The position numbers and the translations under genes were made by a program. Under the pieces are notes generated by a model, which was not told the origin of the DNA, did not search any database, and saw nothing but the letters and a program-made list of their open reading frames with translations. DNA of 64,000 bases from CBDBEU01 sp965204565 (lineage in GTDB: Bacteria; Pseudomonadota; Alphaproteobacteria; Rhizobiales; TMED25), in NCBI GenBank assembly GCA_965204565.1, contig CBDBEU010000005.1, positions 2,108,001 through 2,172,000 on the forward strand, read 5' to 3'. Positions 1 to 8,432 of this stretch are shown here, piece after piece (within the stretch, counting starts at the first letter, position 1; each line of letters begins with the position of its first letter).

Positions 1-357
1 GTCACCGCATTTGCTGATGGTGATTGCAAGACTTTGCGCAATCTCCTCAGTAAGACGGTTTTTGAAGGTTTTGATGCCGCCATTCGAGATCGTGAGAATC
101 GCGGCGAGAGAGTTGAATCAAGTTTTGTCGGTATAAACTTCTCCAAGATCATGGATGGTGCGCTCAATGGCACGGATGCCCAGATCACGGTCCAGTTTCG
201 CAGCCAGTTGATTTCCGCGACCGTGGATCGTGAAGGCGAGATCATTGACGGTGATGCCAAGGCGGTTCGCGACGTGACTGAAATCTGGACCTTTGAACGC
301 GACGTCACCTCCCGGGATCCCAACTGGATTCTCGCCGCAACCGGGGCGGCGCACTGA
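1..357 (+). CDS. Tim44/TimA-like domain protein, C-terminal part (5' end outside window)
   Basis: The reading frame is open from the first base of the window, so this is the 3' part of a gene. About 118 residues are visible and end at TGA 355-357. The segment alternates beta-strand-like stretches (QITVQFRSQLISATVD, then TEIWTFERDV) and matches the Tim44-like lipocalin-type fold of alphaproteobacterial inner-membrane adaptor proteins. These are normally anchored by an N-terminal membrane helix, which is missing here. The neighbours mltA and an Smr-domain gene on the same strand are the usual partners of this gene in Hyphomicrobiales, which supports the call. The exact cellular role of the bacterial family is not well established. 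Confidence 0.75.
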   Translation, partial: VTAFADGDCKTLRNLLSKTVFEGFDAAIRDRENRGERVESSFVGINFSKIMDGALNGTDAQITVQFRSQLISATVDREGEIIDGDAKAVRDVTEIWTFERDVTSRDPNWILAATGAAH

Positions 358-404
358 GTTCTTTTCCAGTCAGAGGGAGGTATTGGACCTATTCGCTGGC
401 CGGA

Positions 405-1550
405 GTGCGCGCGGCGATTGTTCTGAGCTTTTCCATGATGGCCGAAGCATCAAATTCAATCGGCACTGCAGCAACCGAACTTCACCCGATCAGCTACTCC
501 GAAATTGATGGCTGGTCGGACGATACCCATGGTGAAGCACTTTCAGCGTTCCGGCGCGGCTGTTCAGCTATTCTCGCGCGGGCGCAAGGCGTGCGCAGTC
601 AGGCCATGCATGAAACCTGCCGTGCGGCGATTGAACTCTCACCCGTTACAAATGACACCGCCGCACGGGTCTTCTTCGAAACCCGTTTTGAGCCGCATCT
701 GGTCGTATCGCACGGTCGGGACAGCGGGCTCTTCACCGGATATTTTGAGCCAGTAATAAATGCCGCCCGCACCCGCTCACAGGCCTTTTCGGTTCCTATT
801 CTGGGCCCGCCGGCAGATCTTGTTGCGGTCAGTCAGCTTACGCAGACAGACGGCATTCCAGAAAATTTAACCCATGTGTTTCGCGCGCACGGTGGATTTG
901 TTGCCGCACCCACCCGTACCGAAATCAACGCCGGTGCGCTCGCCGGTGCGGCTCCGGAAATTGCCTGGCTGGCAGATCCAATTGATGCATTCTTTCTTCA
1001 TGTCCAGGGTTCGGGACGCCTGGTCTATTCGGACGGGACAGGTGAGCGCATCACTTATGCTGGCAAGAATGGGCATTCCTACACTTCCATCGGCAAGGTG
1101 TTGATTGAGCGCGGTGTCATGCGCAAGGAGCAAGTGTCAATGGCCTCGCTTCGTGCCTGGCTTGCTGCTGAGCTTGACCATGGCGAGGCCCTGATGAACG
1201 AAAACCGCTCCTATATTTTCTTCCGCCGCGCCAAAAATGATGATCCTCAACTTGGTCCCCTTGGCCAGCTTGAGGTTCCTCTGGCACCCGGCCGCAGCCT
1301 TGCAGTCGATCTGGCTTATCATACCTCCAACCTGCCGGTCTGGCTGGACACTAGACTTCCGGCATCAACTTTTGGCACCGGAGAGCGGTTTCAGCGTTTG
1401 ATGGTCGCCCAGGACACCGGTTCGGCCATTCGTGGTCCAATTCGCGGCGACATATTCTTTGGCACGGGCACGGCAGCAGGTGCACTCGCCGGCAGTATGC
1501 GGGCTGAAGGCAGAATGATTGTTCTCATCCCGCGTTGCATGGAATGCTGA
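405..1550 (+). CDS. mltA: membrane-bound lytic murein transglycosylase A
   Basis: Cleaves the beta-1,4 bond between N-acetylmuramic acid and N-acetylglucosamine in peptidoglycan, forming 1,6-anhydro ends, in the periplasm. The 381-residue protein has a weak N-terminal signal-like stretch. The MltA domain follows at about residues 110-260, with the family signature around HVQGSGRLVYSDG. A C-terminal 3D domain carries the conserved QDTGSAIRGPIRGD segment (about residues 330-350) that lines the active site. The start taken is GTG 405; a GAGGGAGG ribosome-binding sequence lies at 373-380, rather far upstream, so a non-standard start nearer 390-400 is possible. It lies 47 bases after the Tim44-like gene and 5 bases before the Smr gene, consistent with one operon. 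The gene appears intact. Confidence 0.9.
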   Translation: MRAAIVLSFSMMAEASNSIGTAATELHPISYSEIDGWSDDTHGEALSAFRRGCSAILARAQGVRSQAMHETCRAAIELSPVTNDTAARVFFETRFEPHLVVSHGRDSGLFTGYFEPVINAARTRSQAFSVPILGPPADLVAVSQLTQTDGIPENLTHVFRAHGGFVAAPTRTEINAGALAGAAPEIAWLADPIDAFFLHVQGSGRLVYSDGTGERITYAGKNGHSYTSIGKVLIERGVMRKEQVSMASLRAWLAAELDHGEALMNENRSYIFFRRAKNDDPQLGPLGQLEVPLAPGRSLAVDLAYHTSNLPVWLDTRLPASTFGTGERFQRLMVAQDTGSAIRGPIRGDIFFGTGTAAGALAGSMRAEGRMIVLIPRCMEC

Positions 1551-1555
1551 GGACC

Positions 1556-2167
1556 ATGTCCGGTAGCAAACGCGATCTGAGCGCCGACGAACGCGAACTT
1601 TGGCATCGGGTCACGCAATGGGCGCGGCCTTTGCTTGAAAGTGAAAGATCGGGTAACCAGCCATCAGCGGTGAATGAGGTACAGCCGCAAATGCTTACAT
1701 CTAGTTCGCCGGAATACAGTTCCGCAAATCCATCTACCAAGCCCCAAAACCGGGCAACCGGGGATTGGAAGATGTCTGGTCAGGCTGCTCGGCCCGGTGC
1801 CATCGATCGCCGTATCGAACAGCGTTTGCGCCGTGGTGCCTTAGCACTTGACGGTCGCCTTGATCTGCATGGACTGACCCAGCGCCGTGCTCATTCGGCA
1901 TTGCACCACTTTCTGTTTCAGGCACAAGGAAAGGGTTGGCGCAATGTTCTCGTGATCACCGGCAAGGGAGGACCATCATCCGAGCGGGATCACGAAAATT
2001 GGAATCTTGGTCACGATGCCAATCAAGGGCGTGGCGTGCTCAACCGGCAAGTTCCGCACTGGCTGGCTGGCAGTAAATTTCAGCCTTTGGTATCGGGATT
2101 TCGAGAGGCCCATCCGCGCCATGGCGGGCATGGAGCGCTTTATGTGCGCGTCCGGCGGCTACGGTAG
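1556..2167 (+). CDS. Smr/MutS2-type domain protein
   Basis: Small MutS-related (Smr) domain protein, a nucleic-acid-binding or nicking domain. Stand-alone bacterial versions are poorly characterised. The N-terminal 90 residues are low-complexity and probably flexible. The Smr domain occupies about residues 95-203 and has the LDLHGLT motif, the ITGKGG motif and the C-terminal HGGHGALYVRVRR strand. ATG 1556 was chosen over an upstream in-frame ATG at 1535 because 1535 lies inside mltA, while 1556 starts six bases after its stop. It is co-directional and tightly spaced with mltA. Just after its stop the chromosome is interrupted by an IS1380 remnant. Confidence 0.88.
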   Translation: MSGSKRDLSADERELWHRVTQWARPLLESERSGNQPSAVNEVQPQMLTSSSPEYSSANPSTKPQNRATGDWKMSGQAARPGAIDRRIEQRLRRGALALDGRLDLHGLTQRRAHSALHHFLFQAQGKGWRNVLVITGKGGPSSERDHENWNLGHDANQGRGVLNRQVPHWLAGSKFQPLVSGFREAHPRHGGHGALYVRVRRLR

Positions 2168-2272
2168 GCCGGTATCGGGCCAGTCCGAACAGATTTGCCT
2201 TTCTTAAGAACTACCTACCGGACCCGAAAATGGAACGGCCGCCCACCGCCTGCCGCCTATACGCTCATTTAA

Positions 2273-3470
2273 GCCCACATTTCCCATATGGCTCCATTGA
2301 TTGATGTGATTGATCGTTGGTTCTGTGATGAGAACCAATGTCTTGAGCGCATTTTGGGGCGCGGCATATGGCGGACCCGGCGGGTGAACCGGTTGACAGG
2401 CCTCTTCGGCTCGATTTCGACCGCCGCCTGAAGCTCGAGTTCCACGGTTGCGGAATCACCACCGACGCCGACCACCCGGGACGCGATCCCGCGATGCGAT
2501 GGATTGTCGGCGGGCGCGCCGTAGCCGGGCAGACCGCGTGCGCCGGCCGGATGGGGCGATTGGAGACGGAGTTCCTTGCCGGTGAAGAGAACCTCCCCGC
2601 ACCGGCCGATCTGTCGGGGCAATGGATTGACCGGATGCACGCGCGGCATCCGCCCAGGGCCGTCGTGCTCGACATGGATTCCATGGCGATCAGAAAGGTG
2701 CCGCCTGGAATGGGCACTTCGCCTGCACCTGCTGCCATCCGCTGTTTGTGTTCAACCGGTTCGGCGATCCGGAACGCAGCCGATTTCGTCCCGGCAACGT
2801 CCACAGAGCCGACAGCCGGCGCGGCGTTCTGCAACACGTCGTCGAGCGTTACCGGGAACGGGACCTGCGCCGCTTTTTCCGAGGCGATGCCGCCTTCGCC
2901 GCACCGGACGTTTCCGGAGGCCGAGGGCGACCGGTATACGATCCGTCGGTCACCCACCCGATCATATGATCCGCACCCATGCCGGCTTCAGCCATCAGGC
3001 AGGGTCATGGGACAGGAAGCGTCGGGTCGTCGCCAGGGTCGAACGGCATCCGGGCGAACGTGTCCCGCGCGTCGGCTTCATCGTCACCAGGCTGAGCCGC
3101 CCTGCCGGGCGCGTGGTCGCCTTCTGCAACCGGCGCGGCACGGCCGGGCAGCACATCAAGGAAGGCAGGAACGCGATTGTGCGGACCCGGCTGTCATGCC
3201 GGAGGTTCCGGAACACTGCCGTGCGGCTCCGGCTTCATGCACTCGCCTGCAATCCCGGTAACTTCATGCGGACGAAATCCTTGCCACCGCGGGCAGGCGA
3301 TGGTCGCCGACCAGCGTGAAGGAGAAGCCGATCAGGATCGGCGCCGGGATCGTCACACACGGCCGGTACGTCACGTTCCAGTCCAGTTGGCCCGGTTGGC
3401 CAAGGGGCCTGTTCGCTGAGATCCTGCGGCTGATCGCCGGACTTCGGCCGCAGCCGGCGCCGGCGTGACG
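2273..3470 (+). mobile_element. IS1380-family element, copy A, degenerate transposase
   Basis: The longest of three related IS1380-like remnants in the window. Translated pieces in different frames follow the order of an IS1380 DDE transposase: the VLDMDSM catalytic-Asp strand near 2670, VFNRFGDPERSRFRPGNVH near 2750, RDLRRFFRGDAAFAAPDV near 2860, VGFIVTRLSRPAGRVVAFCN near 3080, and RLHALACNPGNFMRT near 3230. It ends with an RHGRYVTFQ-type C-terminal strand near 3370 and LFAEILR near 3410. At least four frameshifts separate these blocks, so the transposase is dead. The left end (2273 onward) shares the sequence CCCATATGGCTCCATTG with the ends of copies B and C; no matching right inverted repeat was found. 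Confidence 0.8.
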
Positions 3471-3654
3471 CGTCCGGTTGTCATGCAGTCCGGCAAGAAC
3501 CACGGGCGAGGTGTGTCCTGATGACGACGAAATCGGCAATCCCGGCGCGATATACGCCGGCGTCACCGTTCTCGATGTCCCTCGATCCCCACGACGATGG
3601 TCCGGGGTTGCAGATTTCCGCCCGTGGAGGCAATATCAGCTCGACGATGGCCAT

Positions 3655-3685
3655 CATCTGGTGGCTATAGTGAGTCCGGGCCCTA
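3655..3685 (+). mobile_element. terminal fragment of an IS5/IS427-like element
   Basis: A 31-base stretch reading CATCTGGTGGCTATAGTGAG followed by TCCGGGCCCTA. It closely matches the right end of the IS5/IS427-like element at 33300-34032, which ends CATCTCGTGGCTACAATGAG then TCCCGACCCTA. Only the end is preserved. It lies 25 bases before the sulfotransferase start, so the native upstream region of that gene has been replaced. The stretch from about 3471 to 3654 has no recognisable gene. Confidence 0.6.
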
Positions 3686-3710
3686 AATTGGGCGCAAATT
3701 AATTTGGCGG

Positions 3711-4586
3711 ATGAGTTCTCCTAAAATGCAGGATCGATCAGAAATTGAATCCGATTTAAGTCGGAAACGGAGACGCTCAGTCATCCTGCATTTCCACACC
3801 TTCAAAAATGCTGGTTCGACTGTCGATGCTATTCTCCAAGAATGTTTCCCGAATGCCTGGGCAAACTATGACGGGCCGGTGCCCGACTTTTTTATCAATC
3901 ATAGTGAAATAGCATTGATTGCGCGTGACAGACCAACATTAAAGGCTATTTCGTCACATCATATCAAGCTCCCTAATCCCGATTCTCTGGTCACGGAGTT
4001 CCTTCCTCCGGACGTGGAGTGCCTTCCTGTTGTGTTTATTCGTCGCCCGGAGTTGCGTACCGCTTCGCTCTGGCGCTTTATGCGGCAAAGGTTGGATGAT
4101 CATCCGGAAACTCTATTAGCAAAGAAGCTTGATTTTAAGGAATGGGTACTTTATAGATTTGAAAATGATACGATGTTTGGGATCTCCAACCTCCAAACAA
4201 AGCTGTTTTCCTATCGGGCAGACAAGAGAACAAGATCTAACGACCCGAAGAAGCTTGAATATGCGATGGCCAATTTCAAGGCGTTGCCTTTCATGGGTGT
4301 GGTAGAAAATTTTGAGGAGTCGATGCAGATTTATGAGCGTCTGTACGCGCCGAAGATTCCGGACTTTCGTTACAGGGTTGTCACCCCGAAGAATGTTACC
4401 GATGTGCGCGATCTTTCAGACGAGGAGAAGTTGGCACACATTGCCGATGAGTTGGGCAACGACCTGTTCGAAAGGTTGCAGAGGGCCAATTCGCAGGATT
4501 TGGCTTTGTACGAGCTTGCTCACACTGCATTGATGGCACAGCTCCAGTCGGCAGGTGATTCTGACGCAGATCAAGCAACGAGATGA
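3711..4586 (+). CDS. sulfotransferase-family protein
   Basis: Predicted PAPS-dependent sulfotransferase that would transfer sulfate to a carbohydrate or lipid acceptor. Near residue 26 it has HFHTFKNAGSTVD, matching the 5'-phosphosulfate-binding loop (P-loop-like K-N-A-G-S/T). FIRRPELRTASLWRF at about residue 108 corresponds to the 3'-phosphate-binding strand-helix, with Arg and Ser. The protein is 291 residues, normal for bacterial glycan sulfotransferases, and no signal peptide is seen. The start is ATG 3711, with ATG 3726 as an alternative; neither has a good ribosome-binding sequence. The next gene, a UDP-GlcNAc 2-epimerase, is on the same strand, suggesting surface polysaccharide or glycoconjugate modification. 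The gene is more AT-rich than the core genes and is bounded by IS debris, consistent with horizontal acquisition. The acceptor cannot be predicted. Confidence 0.75.
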   Translation: MSSPKMQDRSEIESDLSRKRRRSVILHFHTFKNAGSTVDAILQECFPNAWANYDGPVPDFFINHSEIALIARDRPTLKAISSHHIKLPNPDSLVTEFLPPDVECLPVVFIRRPELRTASLWRFMRQRLDDHPETLLAKKLDFKEWVLYRFENDTMFGISNLQTKLFSYRADKRTRSNDPKKLEYAMANFKALPFMGVVENFEESMQIYERLYAPKIPDFRYRVVTPKNVTDVRDLSDEEKLAHIADELGNDLFERLQRANSQDLALYELAHTALMAQLQSAGDSDADQATR

Positions 4587-4665
4587 GGATGTGGGTGCCT
4601 TTGGAACCGTCACCCGCGTTGCGCTCAGCGAGAAAGCTTTGAAAGTTCGCAAAGATCAGCAGCGC

Positions 4666-5808
4666 ATGGAACCACGCAGTGTCCTTGCCATTGTCGGCAC
4701 GCGCCCAGAGGCGATCAAAATGGCACCAGTCATTCTGGCGCTACGCGATGAACCCTGGGCCAAGGTGCGTGTGATCGCTACTGCCCAACACCGTGAGATG
4801 CTGGACCAGGTACTGCGCATTTTTGGCATCCCGTCCGATATCGACCTTAACATCATGCGGCCGCAGCAGACACTGACCGAGCTGACGTCGAGGCTCCTCT
4901 TAGGTCTGGATGAGGTGTTTGAGGCGGAGCCGCCGGATGCGGTGCTTGCTCAGGGAGATACGACAACAACGATGGCGGCAGCATTGTCTTGTTTCTATCG
5001 CCAGATCCCATTTGGGCATGTCGAGGCCGGACTTAGGACCGGCAATATCAACTATCCGTTTCCCGAGGAGGCCAACCGGGTGATCGCGGCCTCTCTGGCG
5101 CGCTGGCACTTCGCGCCCACGGAAAAGGCGCGGCAGAATCTACTGCGTTCAGGTATTGCTGAGACGGCAATCGTCGTGACGGGAAATACCGTGATCGATG
5201 CGCTCTTCATGACTGCTGCGCGGGAATTGAACATCAATCTTGAAGTACCCGAGCATAAGCATCTGGTTCTTGTGACCGCCCACAGGCGAGAGAATTTCGG
5301 GGCGCAGCTGCTCAATGTCTGCTTCGCAATTCGCTGCCTCGCAGAAGATAATCCCGATATTTTCTTTCTCTATCCGGTACACCCAAATCCGAATGTGCAG
5401 GGTGTGGCGTATGAGATGTTGGGTGGGTACCCCAACGTGCGCCTGTCTCCGCCGCTCGACTATGCAGCTTTCGTTGCTGCTATGAAACGTTCCTGTCTCA
5501 TCATCAGCGATTCCGGAGGCATTCAGGAAGAAGCGCCGGCTCTCGGCAAACCGGTGTTGGTGCTCCGCAACGAAACAGAACGGCCCGAAGCTCTGGAGAG
5601 CGGACTGGTGAAGCTGGTCGGTACCGATCAGGAGCGGATCGTTTCCACCGTGCAGCAATTGCTTGATGATCCGGGTGCCCTCGCGGCAATGGCCGATATG
5701 GCGAGTTCACCTTATGGCGATGGAAACGCGGCCATGCGTATCGTTAGTTCCTTGGCAAGCCATTTTCACGAAGTAGATTCAGCCAATAGTCAGGATAGCG
5801 AGCATTAG
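4666..5808 (+). CDS. wecB: UDP-N-acetylglucosamine 2-epimerase (non-hydrolysing)
   Basis: Interconverts UDP-GlcNAc and UDP-ManNAc in the cytoplasm, supplying precursors for surface polysaccharide. The 380-residue GT-B-fold protein has every family landmark: GTRPEAIKMAP near the N-terminus, AQHREMLDQ, the GDTTTTMAA loop, HVEAGLRTGN followed by YPFPEEANR, VTAHRRENFG, and the C-terminal SDSGGIQEEAP and RNETERPE nucleotide-binding motifs. ATG 4666 starts the recognisable domain; an in-frame ATG at 4555 would add 37 unrelated residues overlapping the sulfotransferase. The stop codon TAG 5806-5808 is also the first three bases of the inserted IS481 element, so the last few residues may not be native. 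The conserved fold is complete. Confidence 0.9.
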   Translation: MEPRSVLAIVGTRPEAIKMAPVILALRDEPWAKVRVIATAQHREMLDQVLRIFGIPSDIDLNIMRPQQTLTELTSRLLLGLDEVFEAEPPDAVLAQGDTTTTMAAALSCFYRQIPFGHVEAGLRTGNINYPFPEEANRVIAASLARWHFAPTEKARQNLLRSGIAETAIVVTGNTVIDALFMTAARELNINLEVPEHKHLVLVTAHRRENFGAQLLNVCFAIRCLAEDNPDIFFLYPVHPNPNVQGVAYEMLGGYPNVRLSPPLDYAAFVAAMKRSCLIISDSGGIQEEAPALGKPVLVLRNETERPEALESGLVKLVGTDQERIVSTVQQLLDDPGALAAMADMASSPYGDGNAAMRIVSSLASHFHEVDSANSQDSEH

Positions 5809-6274
5809 TTGTTCAGTCCCGTCATCTTGTAGATCGGATTGCCATTGAATTTATCTGGCTCTGAAGTCCGGATTTTTCAGATGTATTCGTAAGGCGTCCG
5901 GCCGTTGAGAGTCTTTAGCCCTCGGGCGAAATTGTAGGCTGCCATGAAGTCTGCCGAATGTGTGCGCAGCTGATCATGATTGTCGTCGTGATAGCGTTTG
6001 ACGGTGGCGTCTTTGATCGTCCGGTTGATCCGCTCGACCTGGCCGTTGGTCCATGGAGGGTTGGGCCTGGTCAGCCGGTGTTCAATCCCGTTGGCGTGGC
6101 AGATCATGTCAAAGCCATGGGCCGGGAATAGATCCTGTTTCGGTTCCGTGGCTGCGCGGCGAACCGGATGCCATTACCGGTCAGGATCGTGTGGATGTGA
6201 TACAGGACGGCTTCGAGCAGATGTTCAAGGAACTCCCGGGCTGTCTTGCGGTTGGGCCTTGTCTACGAGCTGAG
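5806..6274 (-). mobile_element. IS481-family element, copy A, 3' part only
   Basis: Holds the C-terminal part of an IS481-type transposase on the minus strand: ICHANGIEHRLTRPN, then WTNGQVERINRTIKDATVK and NFARGLKTLNGRTPYEYI. The WTNGQVERINRT segment is the integrase-core helix with the catalytic Glu. It is almost identical to 40210-40678 of copy B. The element terminus TAGTTGTTCAGTCCCG begins at 5806. The 5' half of the transposase is missing because the IS5-type element starts at 6275, exactly where copy B continues uninterrupted. Confidence 0.82.
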
Positions 6275-7290
6275 TGGACGCCCTGACCCCCCTTGGCTTT
6301 GAGCGTGTTGGCGTGATTCCGTGGGGATATCAGCGACGGAGGGTACGATGGCTGCACAGCGCGGGTGGTTCGATCCGGATGAGCGGTGCGCGGCGTTATC
6401 GAAGGCGGGAGATCCGCTGGAGCGGCTTGCAAGGGGTATCGACTTCGAGCTCTTCCGGCCAGAGTTGCCGGCCGGAGTTGGATGCGACGCTTGATCGTTC
6501 CGATGGCAGGCAGGGCGGGCGCCCGCCGATGGACCCGGTCCTCATGTTCAAGGTGCCGGTGATCCAGGCGCTCTACGGTCTGTCGGATGCGCAGGCGGCG
6601 TTCCAAATCATGGACCGGTGCAGCTTTGGCCGTTTACTCAGCCTCGATGACGGCGGGCGGGCGCCGGACGAGACGACCATCCGGCGGTTCCGGGAAGCCC
6701 CGGTGCGGACCGGCGCGGTGGAGAAACTCTTCGCCCGGTTCGACGCGCATCTTAAGGACGCCGGATATCTCGCCCGGATATCCCGCCATGGGCGGGCAGA
6801 TCGTCGATGCCGCCATTGTGGCAGCCCCGCGCCGGCGCATGACCGATGCCGGGAAGGAGAGATCGTCAAGGGCGGGGGCATCCCGCCTGATTGGCAGGCC
6901 AATCCCCGGAAACCGGCGCAAAAGGATCGCGACGCGCGTTGGACACTCAAGCCAGGGCGCAAGAAGACGCGCCCGGACAGCACGGCGATGGGCGCAATCG
7001 CCACGCCGGTGTTCGGCGGCAAATCCCATATCGATGCCGCCCGGCGCCACGGCTTCGTCCGGACATGGATCGTCACCGACGCCGCCCGGCATGACGGACG
7101 CGTAGCGGGCGGGCTTCCGGATCAGGCGAACACCGGCTCGACTGTCCGGGCGGACACGGCGTATCGGTCGCAGAAGAACGAGAAGAAAATCGCCCGGGCC
7201 GGGCTGACCCCGAAGGTCCATTTCCGCCGCCCGCCCGGCAAGCCGATGCCCGTGCATCAGGAAAGGGCCAATGCGCCCTGTCCGGTCGAG
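6275..7290 (+). mobile_element. IS5-type element, copy A, truncated and frameshifted transposase
   Basis: Starts with the inverted-repeat end TGGACGCCCTGA, immediately inside IS481 copy A. The transposase reads MAAQRGWFDPDE near 6349, then MDPVLMFKVPVIQALYGLSD near 6530, FGRLLSLDDGGRAPDETTIR, KLFARFDAHLKDAGY, IVKGGGIPPDWQANP, the SHIDAARRHGFVRTWIV DDE strand and ADTAYRSQKN. A short duplication near 6770-6785 and other indels break the frame. The C-terminal domain present in copy C (IEHPFAGMKAR onward) is absent because the sequence leaves the element at about 7280-7290. It is not autonomous. Confidence 0.82.
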
Positions 7291-7292
7291 GT

Positions 7293-7361
7293 CTAGCCAC
7301 CGCGCAGGAACAACAGAACTCCAAAAACGATCGCAATTACGCCTAAGGCGACCTGGACCAT
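7293..7361 (-). CDS. very small predicted membrane protein (22 residues)
   Basis: The short open frame MVQVALGVIAIVFGVLLFLR plus GG forms one hydrophobic helix with a basic end. A GAGGAG ribosome-binding sequence lies 8 bases before the ATG on the minus strand. It reads towards the truncated end of the IS5 copy, and its TAG stop at 7293-7295 lies at or just beside that junction. The native protein could therefore have been longer. No family is recognised. The rest of 7362-7533 shows no gene. Confidence 0.35.
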   Translation of the reverse strand: MVQVALGVIAIVFGVLLFLRGG

Positions 7362-7533
7362 GGATTTACTCCTCACGAATCGGGACTGGATCGTCGACCG
7401 AACAAAGCAATCTTACCAGCGTTTTGTTGCATGGTGAGCGCTGATGCGCAGCCCGCCCTTCGAAACTCGCGACTTGCCATTCCTGGTTAAGCAATTGTTG
7501 ATGATTGCTTTTGTGCGAATGACCGACGATGCA

Positions 7534-8175
7534 TCAGGCCGCGATATGCACGCGCCTCAAAGTAAGGTTAATCCGCCCTCCATCTGGAAAAAGGGCGGGG
7601 TAATTGCCTAAGAGATCCGATGTTCCGGCGACAATCCGGTCAACGCCATGAAAGCACAGGCGCGAATTTCCTCCCAAAATCACCACATCTCCTGATTTGA
7701 GAATCATCGATCGCGTCGGATCACGCCGCTGCATGCCACCAATGCGAAATCGGCAATCATCACCCAGTGAAATCGACACCACGGGAGCTGAGAATTCCTC
7801 TTCATCTTCATCGCGGTGCAGTCCCATGCGTGCATCTTGCCCATAATAGTTGATCAAACAGGCCTCAGGTGGAGCTGGAAAATCTGCAACTTCCTGCCAC
7901 AAATCAATCAGTATCTGCGGAATTGCCGGCCAGCGCTGCCCGGTCTCGGGGTGTACTTCCTCATAGCGATAGCCGCGCTTGTCGGTGAACCAGCCAAGCA
8001 CACCGCAATTGGCCATCAATACCGACATCGGCCGTCCCGACTGCGGCATGGTTGGTTGGTATAGCGGCGCCTCGCCAATAACATTGACGATCTCGTCGAG
8101 CAACAACACCTGACGATCGTGCTCAAGCCAGCCAGCCAGATTGCGAACCCCCGAATGATCCATGTCGCCAATCAC
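7534..8175 (-). CDS. alkB: alkylated-DNA repair dioxygenase AlkB
   Basis: Fe(II)/2-oxoglutarate-dependent dioxygenase that removes 1-methyladenine and 3-methylcytosine from DNA by oxidative demethylation. In the 213-residue protein the iron ligands appear as HRDEDE at about residue 120 (HxD) and the His of LCFHGVDRI near residue 175. The 2-oxoglutarate-binding Arg lies in RINLTLRRV near the C-terminus. INYYGQDARMGLH is the AlkB substrate and cofactor strand. Length and motif order are normal, and the gene appears intact. It is transcribed divergently from dnaK, across about 257 bases that carry the dnaK promoter. Confidence 0.9.
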   Translation of the reverse strand: MIGDMDHSGVRNLAGWLEHDRQVLLLDEIVNVIGEAPLYQPTMPQSGRPMSVLMANCGVLGWFTDKRGYRYEEVHPETGQRWPAIPQILIDLWQEVADFPAPPEACLINYYGQDARMGLHRDEDEEEFSAPVVSISLGDDCRFRIGGMQRRDPTRSMILKSGDVVILGGNSRLCFHGVDRIVAGTSDLLGNYPALFPDGGRINLTLRRVHIAA

Positions 8176-8284
8176 TCTTTAACCCTATCTGTCAGCGGAC
8201 AAATGCCGGTGGTAAGATCAAACCATGATGGCCGTCATTTATACCGCACCGCTGATGTTCCTGTTCGTTGCGGCAATCCTGCGT

Positions 8285-8313
8285 CTTGCGGTGGTTCCGC
8301 CTGCTCCCTATAT
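8285..8313 (+). promoter_or_regulatory. RpoH (sigma-32)-type heat-shock promoter for dnaK
   Basis: CTTG at 8285-8288 is separated by exactly 18 bases from CCTATAT at 8307-8313. This fits the alphaproteobacterial RpoH consensus CTTG-N17/18-CYTATNT. It lies about 120 bases upstream of the dnaK start, leaving a roughly 110-base 5' leader, and no other gene intervenes on this strand. Confidence 0.75.
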
Positions 8314-8432
8314 AGCGGGCCAACACATGTTCGTGACATCCAACCAGAATATTTTGGGGCCGGCGCGAACCGCTATGTCGGGCGCTTGGATCAAGGCCCG
8401 GCCGGCCTACCGCAAGGGAAAGGACTTGTTTG

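Noticed and set aside
5149..5658. 169-residue minus-strand open frame inside wecB
   Set aside because: wecB motifs are continuous on the plus strand over the same bases.
2273..7290. A functional composite transposon carrying the sulfotransferase and epimerase genes
   Set aside because: The flanking elements belong to different families, are all degenerate and lack a matched pair of ends, so no single mobile unit can be defined.
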